From Temnothorax longispinosus (Eukaryota; Arthropoda; Insecta; Hymenoptera; Formicidae), in assembly GCF_030848805.1 (NCBI RefSeq), contig NC_092360.1, positions 23,601,701-23,665,700 of the forward strand: a stretch of DNA of 64,000 nucleotides, given 5' to 3'. The notes under the pieces were generated by a model, which did not search any database, was not told where the DNA came from, and saw nothing but the letters and a program-made list of their open reading frames with translations. Both the position numbers and the translations under genes were made by a program. Positions 27,079 to 40,019 of the stretch are shown in pieces (positions within the stretch are counted from its first letter, which is position 1; each line of letters starts with the position of its first letter).

Positions 27079-27185
27079 CAGGGTTGGGAAGTAACGCGTT
27101 ACTTGTAACACTGTTACCGTTACAGGTTGTTTTTTTTTGGCGTTACTTTTTTCTTTTTGTAACTGTATAACGGTAATATTGTTAT
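27079..27185 (+). mobile_element. hAT-type terminus fragment (CAGGGTTGGGAAGTAAC)
   Basis: The sequence CAGGGTTGGGAAGTAACGCG, followed by repeated GTTAC/GTAAC words up to about 27175, matches the CAGGGTTGGG-AGTAAC ends I know from hAT transposons of many animals. No matching inverted end was found downstream, so this is probably one end of a decayed or truncated non-autonomous copy. The right limit is approximate. Confidence 0.65.
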
Positions 27186-27199
27186 TGAAATGCATCCTG

Positions 27200-29200
27200 A
27201 AGATTTACGCATAAGTTTTCTATGAATTATGATTATATAATTATTAAAAGAATAGAATTCTTAAAAACATTCTTCTTTCAATTTTTTGTATCTCTTTTAT
27301 ATGTATTCTAAGTACCGTTCCCCCTACCGTTTTATACTTTAGATCTACGGTTAGCTAACTGCTAACTCGTTTATAGCTCTTTCGCGGGGAACAAGGAAGT
27401 GTACCGGAAACTATCGTACTGCACTGTCACGAATTGTGCACAAGGAGCGGTGAGAGTAGCTCGAACGAAAGGAGAAGGGTTGGAGTAGAAATAGCTTGTT
27501 GCATTCAGACGAGGATAAACCTTGGCTGGCTCCATCGTGTTTACTTTGTAGAATGGCTCGCTGGTATTCGGCTTCGTAGCTACCCTCCTGTCGGTACTGC
27601 AAACGTTTGACCGCTCGTAACCAACCCTCGCACCGGCGCTTTTATTCCGTCAGTGTCCGGGTGAGTTGTACCGTGAAATATGTAAAGGAAAGCAGAAGGT
27701 GGAAAGGTCCATTTCACTCGGTGAAAATGGAGACGGCAGGTTTCTCTTTTTCTCCCGTGGAAAACCTTTAATTGAAACGATCTAATCTTACCTGGTATTT
27801 CTGTGCAATAGGAGAAATTCTTTTTCCATTTTGTACTCCAGTCTTTTAATCTGCGAAAGCTCTTTATAAAAGCTTACAGCTTTGAAAATAATAGATGTTA
27901 TTGGCTTGATATAGTATTGTATATTGAAAAAGTACGTTAAAGTATTAATTTTGAAAAGAAATTTATTGTTATAAAAATCGAAGTAATATAATATAAACTA
28001 AACAAGTGACGATTGTTTTAGATATTTTGTATAGTTATATCAGTTATATGTATACTAGGTCCTAGTAACTAAGAGGTAAAAAGGCTTATATCTTAAAGAT
28101 ATCAATTCTTGATGGTACGTATTATAACTCCAGGCACATGGCGCCCATTGTTATGATTGAGTAACATGCTGTCTATTCTACGGTAATATGAATCGGTCAA
28201 CAACGATCTTAATATTCGATCTGTCGCGCAGATGCACTTCTACGTTGCTTCAGTACCGTCGATACAGTACCGTCCCGAGTCAGTCGACTAAACAATGAAC
28301 GTTCAAGTTTCGCTTCTCGTTTCATCATCGAAAAGCCATTGTCTGCCATTCACGTATCGTTGAAGACGAGGCAAACAAGACGGTCGACTCTCTTCGTAGT
28401 CTCCCTCCTGCTTCAAGATTGTATCTCCGACTACATCATCGAGCTGCGAATACCAGGCGAGTGATTTCAAACTCTCGTGATATACGAACGGAATCTCGAA
28501 CTATGTTACTTTAACGCTCTTTGTAGCAAACTCGACGGCGCACTAAGATCGCAGAAACGACTCGGCACTTGACGAGACGGAAAAGTAAAGTTGTTCGAAG
28601 TCAAGTCGATCTTTTTCCTCTCTTACCATCTTTGTAGTCTTCTCAGTTGATTTATCATCTGGCGAAAAATGTACAATTGAAGAGATAGAATTCTGCCTTA
28701 AGAGGACGATAAAAAATTAGATCCGTACTAAGAGGTTGAGATGAAAATTAGAAAGAGACGATAAGAAAGACACTAATCCGCAATGGTTTTCTTAATTTTT
28801 ATATCCTCATAATGCTTCTGTTAATCCAAAAAACTTAGATTCAATATTTTCTTTTAATCTCTCTCTACTTTTTATATTATCTTACGTGAATTTAAGAATA
28901 CATACACAAGAGAAATATAGAATTATACATTTCTATTTATTCTTAATTTTTGTTTCCATTTACTCTTCCATTTAAATTTATTCTTAATTAATTAGGTTAC
29001 ATATACATTATACAAATATTGTATATCGCATGCGCACGCTCGGATGACTTACAAAATATTAATTTTTATCGCATCTAATTTTTGTACAATCTCAATCTAA
29101 TAGTATCAATCTAATTGTAATCATTCGCGATGTTGAAAAATATACTAATTTATTGAAAAAAATTCCGTGCTTTTGTCTAAATCTGGATTAACGAAGGAAT
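27200..29200. other. Intronic DNA; moderately GC-rich patches, no gene recognised
   Basis: 27360-27800 and 28130-28640 have mixed composition. The latter contains a short duplicated ACAGTACCGT word near 28250-28280. The rest is AT-rich. I see no coding similarity or RNA gene. Confidence 0.4.
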
Positions 29201-29205
29201 CTCAA

Positions 29206-29790
29206 TTAACGATCGACAAAATTGCACGGCGATGAGTAGCGAGTGTCATGGGAATCGAGAGAGTGTGTTGCTTGTCGACTTATTAAATTTACTGAGCCAC
29301 AAATTCCAGCCCCGGGGAGACGGTGGATTTTGGGTCCGCAGCCGGCCTGCGTAACACCAGCTGCAGACTTTCTCCTCTCTCTCTCTCTCCGCGGTAGACG
29401 GAGTATAATGTACAACTTTAGAACCGCCAAATTCCCTCCTAAATACCCCGCCTAACTGGCTTACTGACTGCAGTCGGAACCGGAGCGCGCTGCTAGTGGT
29501 GCCAGGGGCTGCTCGCCTTTCTCGGGCTTACCACGCACACGTGTACCGCCACGCGAGGTCTGAGCGTAGGTCCGATATTACCCGGCGAATATCTCGTAAA
29601 TACAAGTACCGGTGTCACGCCGCAGAACGTTTCCAGAGTACCAGTTTCGTTCCTCAGGGGTTAACCTACCCACGGGAAATGATTGTCGGAAGCTGGGGGG
29701 AAATCGTTAGTGCCCTAGTCTTCGCCCTAGGTTACATTCTTAGGCACGATCGCGGAGAAATCGTAAATGAAGCACGCGCGTGAAGACGCG
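29206..29790. other. GC-rich island with a CT microsatellite
   Basis: About 580 bp of GC- and CpG-richer DNA. (CT)n lies at about 29373-29390. Frames of 70-95 codons are open on both strands. A short purine-rich GGAAGCTGGGGGGAAATC run is near 29689. No recognisable protein. Confidence 0.35.
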
Positions 29791-29966
29791 ATCTTCTTTA
29801 AGATATAACATATGATATTAAAGACGCAATACAAAAGAGCTGAACGAACACGAATAGTACTTTCAAATCTGTCCACTTATTGTAACAATCCTTTCTGACA
29901 TTTTCCATTTTAGTGAAGAAAATAGAGTAGCAAGTAAAATGTATCTATTTCTGTTAATTATTAGTT

Positions 29967-30017
29967 ACGAATATATTTATACAAAATTATATGATAATTT
30001 CGTATAAATATATTTGT
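29967..30017. repeat. 51-bp near-perfect palindrome
   Basis: ACGAATATATTTATAC pairs with the inverse arm GTATAAATATATTTGT, and the AT-rich interior between them is also largely self-complementary. It lies about 115 bp from the MITE at 30132. Confidence 0.85.
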
Positions 30018-30131
30018 AAATAAATAAATGTATACATATTAAATTGTTTTAATCACATGCTGTAATGATTTATTAATTGTTTGTTGATATTTAAATGTTT
30101 ATTATAAATCAGTAACTTAATATAAGAATAA

Positions 30132-30337
30132 CACTGTAAATCCAAGTGTGTTATTTCTACACCCATAAACGTTTAAAAATGACACATTTGACTGAAGCTC
30201 GTTTTACATGTTTTACGTGTTAAATTAATACGTTTAATCGTATTAATACGTTCAACCGTGTTAAATGACGTCATTTAAAACGGCAAGAAATGTGTAAGAA
30301 GAGCTTCAGTTAAAATAACACACTTGAATTTGCAGTG
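30132..30337 (-). mobile_element. MITE, copy 2 (reverse orientation, ~206 bp)
   Basis: This is the reverse complement of the element at 7766-7973 with a small number of substitutions and short indels. It starts CACTGTAAATCCAAGTGTG and ends with CACACTTGAATTTGCAGTG. The TGACGTCA octamer is kept (30266-30273). No protein is encoded. Flanking bases do not form an obvious target-site duplication. Confidence 0.88.
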
Positions 30338-30867
30338 AGTACTGTCATAAATTTATAACTTTTTGGATAAGAACTGTTATGCGAAAAAGAGAATAATGTT
30401 TTTATATGTATATATATATATTTTGTGTTATAATATAAAACATTCTTAATGAAACGTAACGAAAGGATATCTTGAGTGTATGTATACATGCTTAGAACTT
30501 TGAGCTGTTTAAGCTCTCGAGTCATTAATGTACCAAGCTCTACTTTTACGCTTCCTTGTAATAAGGTCACTCATCGTCTTTTATAAAGTTTCAACGTTAT
30601 GTCTTCGCAAATCTCCTCATTATCTTAACGTTTCTTGTAGGTTTTGAATTTTTAGTTGGATGCGATATCTCGCAAAACAAAAGTGTACTCTTGTTTTCTT
30701 AGGAAACTTTCCTTGTAAGGCGAGTTGAATTTCAGCTTAAGTTACGGATACATAAATTAAAATACAATTATGATAAAAACTTAAAGTTTGTCAATCATTC
30801 GGAAGTGCTGCGTGTTCCGCGTCGATCAATTGTTATACCATTACTCCCAAAATAACAGCTTCATCAT

Positions 30868-31520
30868 TTACACTTTCCCCATTTCAATTTCTGTCTTCCT
30901 GTCGAGACGGAGCAGAAAATGTCCTTGAAGAGATACAACAAAAAGGGTTCTGCAGACGAAGGGATTCCAAGTGACCGAAACCTCGCGCAGCTCGTGCCAT
31001 CTTAACGAACTTCGAACCGCTCTTAAAATGAAGCGACGCGACGAGGATAGTGGAAAGGGCGAAAGGTCGATTGGAGGAAGAACAAGAAGGAAAACCACTC
31101 GACGTAGATGCGACGAGACAGCCTGAATACGGGCGGAAGACGGAAAAGGATGCGAGAAAGAGGAAAGACGGTCTGCCATCCGACCGACGGAGGACCAGAG
31201 AATAGAGAGACAATACAGTCAGCAGCAGACGCGGCAAATTGCCCGTTAATAATCCGTACGAGGGCGGGTGTGGGTGGGGGAACGAAAGGATAGAAGCGGA
31301 GGGGCTGGTTGCACAACCCCCGTCTTTCTCGTTTTCGTCGGATGAAGGGCGCCGGATGAAATATTCCACTCTGATCCGATGTAATTGCGACGTCGTGCTT
31401 GAAAATTCTCCCGGCTCTGCCCCTTCCCAGATCTTTCTCCTCTCCGCAACCCCCTATCGCCATCGCCATTACTACACTAGCGTTAGTCTCTCACACTCTC
31501 TCCCTCTCCCCCCTCTCTTT
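30868..31520. other. GC-rich island, purine/pyrimidine biased, no gene recognised
   Basis: This 650-bp GC-richer island has a purine-biased + strand at 31020-31350 and a pyrimidine-biased one at 31400-31520. Minus-strand frames of up to 161 codons and overlapping + frames all read as S/F/R-rich sequence with no family match. I consider them composition artefacts. Confidence 0.4.
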
Positions 31521-31529
31521 CCAAATTAT

Positions 31530-34080
31530 AGAATACCAAAATGAGTATTTAACATTTAGTTACTGGGGATATTCAATATTAAAGATTAACATTTGCAATA
31601 AATGATATTCTTTAATCAATTTTTACCAAGAAAAGATCTTTAAAACCTTCTCAAGTCGAAAGAAACTGGCAGTGTCTGAGATATCTTGTATATTATATGT
31701 ATATCAGATCACTGACATTAAGATAGTGAGCATGTATAGCTGTGGCGTGTTTATCGTTTTACGTCGGTTGCAGTCCCGAACGGATTAGATCTCATTCCTA
31801 GTTTGGATCCTAGGCAAATTAACCCTCAAGTAATCGATGAATATCTGAGGAGAATGCTAATTACGTGCAAAACATCTTGCACCGTTTTGGTTCCATTTAA
31901 ATTGCACACTGTTATGTGCGATAAGGAATTATTTCCCTGAAAGTCGATCTATTTTTACGCTAAAAATATATATGTATCGTATTTCTGTAAGTTGCAATAG
32001 AAAATAGAAATGTAGATAGGATATTAATTATATATTAGTTATGAATTAATCAATTTAAACTAAACAGTTCTTTTAAAAGAAAATACATCACACGTACACG
32101 CATTAAGCATAAACCAAGCGCATATTGTCATAATCCAAATATGTAACTTGTAAAATTTTACTAAATGATATGGCCTTTTATTAGCGGCAAATACGCTTAA
32201 GCTTAAAATATAAGCCAATCTTTATTCAGGATTTAATCCGTAATGCAATTTTTATCTTAGGGTCGATATTTTATCATGTTATAATATTCGGTTATGAAGT
32301 CAAGCGTAAAATAAAGAAGCCATCATAAAAAGAAGTATAATCTCACCGTATAAAAAAAATCTCATCATGAAAATGTTTCATCCTGATAACTCAAGTTGCA
32401 CGAGGAAGGTATACTTTTGCATATTGGAGTTTGCTGATAATCCGCCAATCGAATTAGTATTATTTTGTGGAAATTAATTTACAACAGTAATCAGATACTA
32501 ATAATCTAATGTGAACGGATGATCCAAATGTGCACTTTGGCGTGAAGTCGGTTTTGCACGCGACGCGCGTGCATTACACCCGTCGTAGCATTAATTACTC
32601 ACGCGAATCTTCGAAATCAATTATATCATCGTTAATTTCTTCATCGTTAAATTATCAAATTAATTATCGCCAAACATATCGGATATCTGTTGAAATTAAT
32701 TTTCATATTCCGCCAAGCTTCTTCAATTATTTCAAACCAATCGTCATCATGCTTATATCTTGCTTGTTACAAAATGTCAATGAAATATCCGACATTTCTC
32801 ATAAATGTCTTTTTTCCAGTTTTGTCATACTGCACATTTTTAATAAAGTAATTTGTTATTTTGCAAGTATATTGTTTTTATATACAAAATTATTTTTTAA
32901 ATTGCTTCAAATTAGTAGAGGAACATAAAAGTTTGTTTTTATATCATATTTTTGCATTAAAAAAATAAAGAAAGCATATTTATATTACATAATATAGGAA
33001 TATTTAAAGCAGTTCAATTTTTTGTAGTTAAATTGAAGATGATAATAACTTGGGCGTCAGTTTTCTGAGCACGGTCAATAAATAAAAGTCGGAAAAGTGC
33101 ACGAGTATGGCGTAATTAATTCAACTTCTTCGGAAAGTTTCAAAAGTTCAATTTTGATGTAATTGTATTAATCCTAAATGCTCGTTTTCGGCCAAGAAGA
33201 GCATAAATGCTCTGCCAAACAGACGAGCTATAATTCTTGATCTTAAGAAAAGTGCAGACACGTAATTAAACTTTCTTGGTTGCATCTGCACCGTGCCCCG
33301 ATGAAGTTACATAAAAGTTCCTTTGCGTTACAAAGGAGAAGCGTACTCGGTAGAGTGACATCGATCGCTAGGGGGGATTGAGGTGAAATGGAAAAGGAGA
33401 AAAGACCGACATGGCCTTCGTAAAAGATGGCACGAGGTTGTCGGTGAGAACTTTTTCGAGCATATATGTATCTGGAAAACGTACCTGAGGTTCGTAACGG
33501 TAACGTTGAGGTGAGAAGATTGACTTTTGTGAAAAAGACGATAGATTTTAATAAGTTTTAATAATTTTGACTTTCGATCGCGTTTTATTGCGAAAAAATG
33601 TATCGTAATAAATTGTTTAAATCTCATGTAATAATAACGCGTTCTAAGTTATATTATGTATTTATGAAATTTATTTAAATTATCTTATTATAAATTGAAT
33701 CAAATATAATTGATAATATAGTCTCAACGTTACTTGACTTAACTTAGCCTCAACTTTAATAACTTAAAGCAAAGTTTTGTCTTTTTATTTAACAATAACG
33801 TTTATTTTTATTTGTTTTGAACAACATAAACGAACATTGACAATCTTTTAAAATTAATTAAACATTTTTACGACGAGTCTCTCTCTCTGATAGTCATTTA
33901 ATACCCGCTTTATTCTACAAGCAATATAATCGTAATAAAAGCCGTAGCACGAGAAGCAGCTATGGTCTATCTAAAAAAGTTTTCTGACATTTATTCCCTG
34001 AACATTTGTGCGCACGTGTTATTCGTTGTTTCTAACTTCTCCCATAACGCGCATCGTCGGTTCATTGTCGAGATATTGTT
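31530..34080. other. AT-rich intronic DNA, nothing recognised
   Basis: Low GC throughout, apart from slightly richer patches near 32520-32600 and 33280-33490. A 132-codon + frame at 32530-32928 has a composition-driven product (I, S, N, F, Y) with no family match. Confidence 0.4.
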
Positions 34081-34089
34081 CGCAGTATA

Positions 34090-34690
34090 AATTGGCACAA
34101 TGTTCGCCGATTTCCTTTCCTTTCCGAAAGAGACGAGCGCGAAAATTGACGGCCGGCGCCGTACCTACTTCGGGAAAATTTTAAAAATTTTCGTAATCTC
34201 GTTAGAAGAAGGCAAAACTCCTCTCTATCGCGTATGCCAAGAGAGATTTGAGTGGAGGCAACTTTCTTAACTCCCGTGTCCCAGAGTAACTGCCAGTCGC
34301 GAACTAAAAACTTGTTCCGCGAAATTACCTCGTAAGTCGGGCTCGCCGACTATGGGCTCCGTTCGGCTCCGGAAGCATTTTCACGTCGGCCCTTGCTTCC
34401 GGCACGCAGTCGGGCCCACGCGAAGCATTGTCGAAATCTCGCGATGTACGTCGAATTCTCGATCGGACGGACAATTCACGAGATTGCGGTGCTCCGGCGG
34501 CATGGGTGGACTGTAAAGTTGTTTCCTACGGCTTTTGGATCGCTCGCGAGATCGAAAATCCAATAGATACATACATATATGTATACATCTATATAATATA
34601 TGTATCATATAATAGGTATAACATATCATTCGTAAGAGGCAGGGCTGTCGCTTCTCGCCGAATTGTGCGGACGCACGATTATGATCTTTA
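34090..34690. other. GC-richer island, no gene recognised
   Basis: It is CpG-bearing (GGCCGGCGCCGTAC near 34151). Both strands are open for 90-105 codons around 34381-34698, ending in an AT-rich (ATACATATATGTATACAT) stretch at about 34568-34600. No recognisable protein. Confidence 0.35.
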
Positions 34691-34699
34691 TTAATCAAT

Positions 34700-37600
34700 T
34701 TTGCATTATTAATTGAGAAATTTGCAAAACAATAAAGGATTTTTCTAAATATTTAATTTAACCTGGTCTATTTTTTTCTATAAAAGGCTTGGTAATTACC
34801 AAACATTATGTATACCTATATGTATTATCATCTCATCAACTGTATATATATATTATAAAATGTATTAATATCAATAGCACCCAGAATTTCGAGATCAAAT
34901 GCGAAAGGAACTCAAGTGTTTCCACGATCGATTCCCGCTCGCCGAGATGAAAACCTAGATTTAAGCGCACGTCATAATTGAACGCCCAATTACGTCCGCC
35001 GCTCGCTCGATTAATGGCGCGCTTTGTAATTCTGATCGGATGGTTAAACATACTCCGACGGACTGGATAAGTATCTTCTATGGATACAGTAAATGCCGAA
35101 TTAATCAAAAGGTTGATTAACATTAGAACGTCTGGCATTTCCTCATAAATTTGAACGTTTAGCTAGTCTTTATGCTATGTGACTACGTGATTTATGATTA
35201 TAACGATGATTATAGAATAAATAAAAAATTAAAGGGAGCAAAACCCCTCTTAATTTAAATCAATAAAGAGTTTTGTTATAATTAAATTCGAAAGATTTAA
35301 ATCGTGAACATTTTTATTCGTAAACATCTATAATAACTCGAAAGCTATTGATCGTAACATTTTAATTAAAAAGTCCAGTTTAATTTAAAAATCTGTCGAA
35401 ATAGAAGCTGGAGCAAAACATCTTTAAAGAATCGTCGAAATATGATGAAACCGTTAATATCTGAAATGGCACAAGTTTCGTGAATTTCAATATCGATAGA
35501 GTAAATTTTGCCAAGTTATGTTGTTAACGCGAAGTTCTCGTCGTGATTACATGACGTCGCATGCGGATCTATATTTCAGACGCCTCGTCGAAACTTGCAG
35601 TCCCAAATGACTTGGTAAATGCTCGATCGAGGCAACGCACAGCTGAGGATGATATATGTATACGAAATACTCGGCAAGAATGACGATACGAATTCAAAGA
35701 GCGCACGCAAAGATGGGCTCTAAAGCCGCGCGCATCTACTGAATTCTCGTCCCATTGAAGTGAGAGTTGTAACAAAGCGAATGACGTCAGATGCGTATAA
35801 ACATGCACACATACATATACGTAATACAGTTGGCTGAACGTTTAAGTTTGCTATGAAACGGAAGATTTGCATCGTCTCACTATTTTCCTTCTTTTAACTT
35901 ACAGCTTTTGATCTGTTCTGTTCGTATAGTTCGTGTCATTCCTTACCTCGTGTGTTCTCTTCTTTTCAATTTTCTTAAATTGCCATTTTTCTGCTATGAA
36001 ATCTAAATTAATATGTACGGATGTAGTATATAATTCTATTGGTAATAAAAATATAATATATGATTTATATGATCAATTCAAGACTGTATTGCTTATATAT
36101 ATTATTAATTTTTCAAGTATCAAAAGAGTGAGTAAAAAATACAGTAAAAATACAACATTACTGAGATCAAATATTTATTTTTTAATTTCAATTATGGAGG
36201 ATAATATTAAATGAATTTAATCGTCTCATTATTAGGATTAAATATTATATAATCCCAATAATGGATTAAATAATTAGGACTAAATAATATTTAATCCAAA
36301 TAATGAAGTAATAATATATGTAGATGTGTATCTCTAATTGAACTAGAAATTATTTTGTCGCATGTTAATCATACGAGTCAAATTGAACACTCATACGCAC
36401 GTAAATTTCAGAGTCTGAGTCATTTTGCGGAATAATAAGGATCAACATAATAAGTATAGTTTATCTTTAACGCCATATGGTATCTCCGTGTTTCAGATAA
36501 GTTTATTATTTTCACCATTCTTTGTATATCTTCGTTCGTTCACTCTTTCCACCCTTTCAGCCACTCTCCTAATACTGATCCATTTTACGTTTCCTCGTCT
36601 CGACAAAAGAATCCTCGTATCCCATCTCTCTTGCTTTCGTTGAAGGACGTTAATATCGTCATTGTTCACGGCCTTCGTCTCTTCTCTTCATAGATTCAGA
36701 GATTGTCTTCGCTTGCCTGCCCCGGCCGTTCCCTTTGGCATGAGTAAAAATGAATTTTTCTCTCTATTATCCCTTGTTTCCTCTTCACGGCCATTCCTGC
36801 CGTTTTCCCGTCGGTCTGTTTATCGCTCTGTAATGTGCATTTTTCTCTCTGTTTGCGAACGTTTATCCATCGTTGTTTTCACGCATTTCGTTTGCCATCC
36901 ACTGCGTTTCTGCTTTATTACAGGGATCTTGCTCTGCAATTTTTTTTTCGTACTACTTCATATCTTTTCGGTCTTATTCTGCCAGAGTTTGGCTTTAGTA
37001 TCGGCTCAGTCTCTTTTTGATCATGTCTTTTTCTTAATTCATGTGAAATTGATACATTTTTAAAAAATTTAATAAATTGAGAACCAAGAGTTGAAGAAAG
37101 GAAGTTCGATGAATGTTAATTTATAAATATTTGCGCATGTCATGGTAGTATGTATAATATATTTATAATACAATATGTATACAATACATATATATAATTA
37201 ATTATTTTCTGTTAATTATCAAATTAGTTTTTATATAATAAAACAATGGATAATAACATTAATTAAAGTGCATGTTACTGCAATTTATTATTGTTTTGCG
37301 AAATAATAAAGTCATTGGATATTGTACGAAAGTATAAATGCCGAAAAAGTATAATATAAAGCTTTTGTATAATTATATCGCGATAATTGTATATTCACTG
37401 CAGGATGGAACCAAATTAAATAATATATTAACGCGCGCGTATAATTACTAGCGATATAATTTTTATGGTAAAAGCTCAAATATGTTCATATCCGTTTGCT
37501 CATATACGAATTAAATAACAGCGTACGTCAAAATTAATTTTATTAATTGTCATTCAACCTTGCCGATCGTTGACCAATCGATATAATTATTTTAATGTGA

Positions 37601-39590
37601 AACAGTCATGATATAAATTAGCGGAAATCTACATGATGTGGACTGCAGGTTATTTAAATATGCATCGCGGAAAGGCAAGTAATTTAAAACAAATGCTCAC
37701 TCACGCGGATTCCCGTCCGTATCCAATTATCATTTGCCGATCGTACCGCTGAAAATCTCGGACAACTGCATGGCCTAATTAATTAACAGGTTAAATATTA
37801 AATTTGCTCGAGAAAATTAATATGAATTTGCTTCTTATTTACATGTACCATATTAACGATCGCTCGTAATAGAATGCATTAAATATACCTATGTAGAAAA
37901 TTCTAACAGTATGACTTTTCCAAGCTTAATGGCTTGTATATCCTTTAAAGCTTTCATTGCTAGATAAGAAAATGATTTCGATTTTAGTTCAATTCTTGCG
38001 AGAAATTTTAATATTACAATATATCGATTTTTTTTCTTCCTGACAGGAAGAATAGATAATAACCTTCATATAAATGGTTGGTGAATACTCACGCTCGTAT
38101 GAAATTTATCGCCGTGTAATTATCACATTCAATAACAGCTCCATTTAACGCATTTTGCTATCGCTAATGGCGACAAATTTACGCAACATCAGCGAGGTTA
38201 TACCGCAATTCAAAATTCAAATTTTCTCCCAGTAACCTCGTGCAAGCGATCAGATCCGTTTCCCATTTTCCTGATCAACCGCGTCGAAACTGGCATCGAA
38301 AACGCGCCGGTAATATGAGCTTCAACATTCCATCGCGCTTCTCCGGCGTCGGGTTTCCCCGGGCGGGTTAAAAGCGAGTCTCTTCGAATAAAGCTTTCGA
38401 ATAGCTCCGAGCCAAAGGCTGTGCGAAATACACTGTATATATATCTATATATATGTGCAAATTCGTGCACAGGAGCACATATATAAATTGAGAACGCCTG
38501 CGTCTCATCATACACACTTGTGCGAGCATTCGTGAACGTATATAGATACAAAGTGTACGGGGGGTTGTTGTGAATCTCTTACAAAACTCATGACATGAGG
38601 ATAGCGAGAAGAGATTACATTTCCAGCGTGTAATACGCAGGATGAGGTACCTAAATTTGCTGTCTAAAATTTCTTTCTGCGACATGAAACGAAATTCTGC
38701 ATACGTATCTCGTACCAGCTGATTTCGTAAAACTTGCTCTTTTTCTGTATTCTTTTGCAAATACACATTAAAAATAAGAGTTTCCGGGAATAGTTAATTG
38801 TAAAAATATATTTTGTTATTATTACATGATTGAAGAAGATTTTATAAAATAAATTTTATATGAAATGGGTCAAGAAACAATTTTATTATTTGCGTTATAT
38901 GTGTATAATGACATCGATGCTTAATTATAAAATATAATATAATTATAAAAGATATATGTAACACGTATTATGAGCAAAAGTATAAATCACTGTACGCAAA
39001 CGTAAAAACCATTAAAATGAAATCATATCGTATTTGATATTCAGCTACGTAAGCTGCACCACCACACTGCACATTTATAATAAAATTTTAATTTTGAATT
39101 AAAAATTTGAATTGAGATTTAAATTAAATAATCCGAAAATTGAGGACAGACTGCGACTATATTGATAAAAAAATTGCATAACGAAGAAAGATGAATGATG
39201 GCCTTCACGTTCGAATCGCTTCTCGTTTTCATTGAAAATTTGAATTTTTACTGTTTCTTCTCACTGATTTGCTCGTGTCGTGAAAAAATTTAAAAGTTGA
39301 GAAATAAGATCCACCTTAGTATACACGGTGTTATTCGAATTCACGCTATCCACCGAATTCTTTAATTAAAATTTGTTTATTTTAAAAATAAAATTATGAA
39401 AACCTGGAACAAATTCTCAGAGTTATTCAATTATTTGTGTTTTTGACAAAATTTGTATATATATTTATCGTTTATATCTTCTATTTGCATCTAACAACAA
39501 TGCGATTCTTTGGGTAATTTGAACATACTATTAAGGCATGTGTAATCTTAATAAATTCTAATCTTATTCACGCAAACGATTTTTCTATAG
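34700..39590. other. AT-rich intronic DNA with a pyrimidine-biased interval
   Basis: Moderately GC-rich patches lie at 34890-35140, 35540-35780 and 38210-38420. From about 36490 to 37020 the + strand is pyrimidine-biased and open for up to 133 codons of F/S/L-rich sequence. No family match or RNA gene was recognised. Confidence 0.4.
36227..36306. repeat. Cluster of nested AT-rich inverted repeats
   Basis: CATTATTAGGATTA (36227-36240) is inverse to TAATCCCAATAATG (about 36250-36263), with one mismatch. The same GGATTAAATA word then recurs and is inverted again as TATTTAATCC to about 36297, followed by AAATAATGA. It looks like a small, rearranged fold-back element. Confidence 0.65.
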
Positions 39591-39599
39591 ATCATGAAG

Positions 39600-40010
39600 G
39601 ATCTGTAATTTGCAACGTCTCGTTAGAGGAGAAGGATCGTTTCCTCTTTCCTATCTATCGAAAGCAAGAAACCAAAGTCACGTTCGTCAACCGCAGCGAG
39701 CTGATTGCTCGTCCCTTTGTACCCTCGGCCCAGTTTTCTTCCTTTGTACCTTTCTGCCACTCTCGCGGCGCATCCTTCCGTTCTCCTTCTTCCACCAATT
39801 CCCTCTGTGCATAGGATTCTTTCTCTCCTCTTCGCTCGAGTTCTCCCCAACTCTCGGTCCACCCCAGACATTACCGTGTCTTTACTGTTTTTTGCGTCTG
39901 CAGGCTCGTTATTCTCTATATGGTCGCGAAAGAAATGGCGGTTTTACTCCGGGAACGCAACGTCGGCATTTTTGCGATGCACACGGACCATTTTGCCCGA
40001 ATGATCTAGC
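39600..40010. other. GC-richer, pyrimidine-biased island
   Basis: The + frame at 39610-40086 is open for 158 codons, but overlapping frames on the same and opposite strands are open as well. The peptide is L/F/S/P-rich and unrecognised. Treated as non-coding. Confidence 0.35.
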
Positions 40011-40019
40011 AGTATGCTT

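Noticed and set aside
30884..31469. Overlapping minus-strand frames of 103-161 codons
   Set aside because: Several frames are open at once in a GC-rich, strand-biased island; the peptides are low-complexity and unrelated to any known domain.
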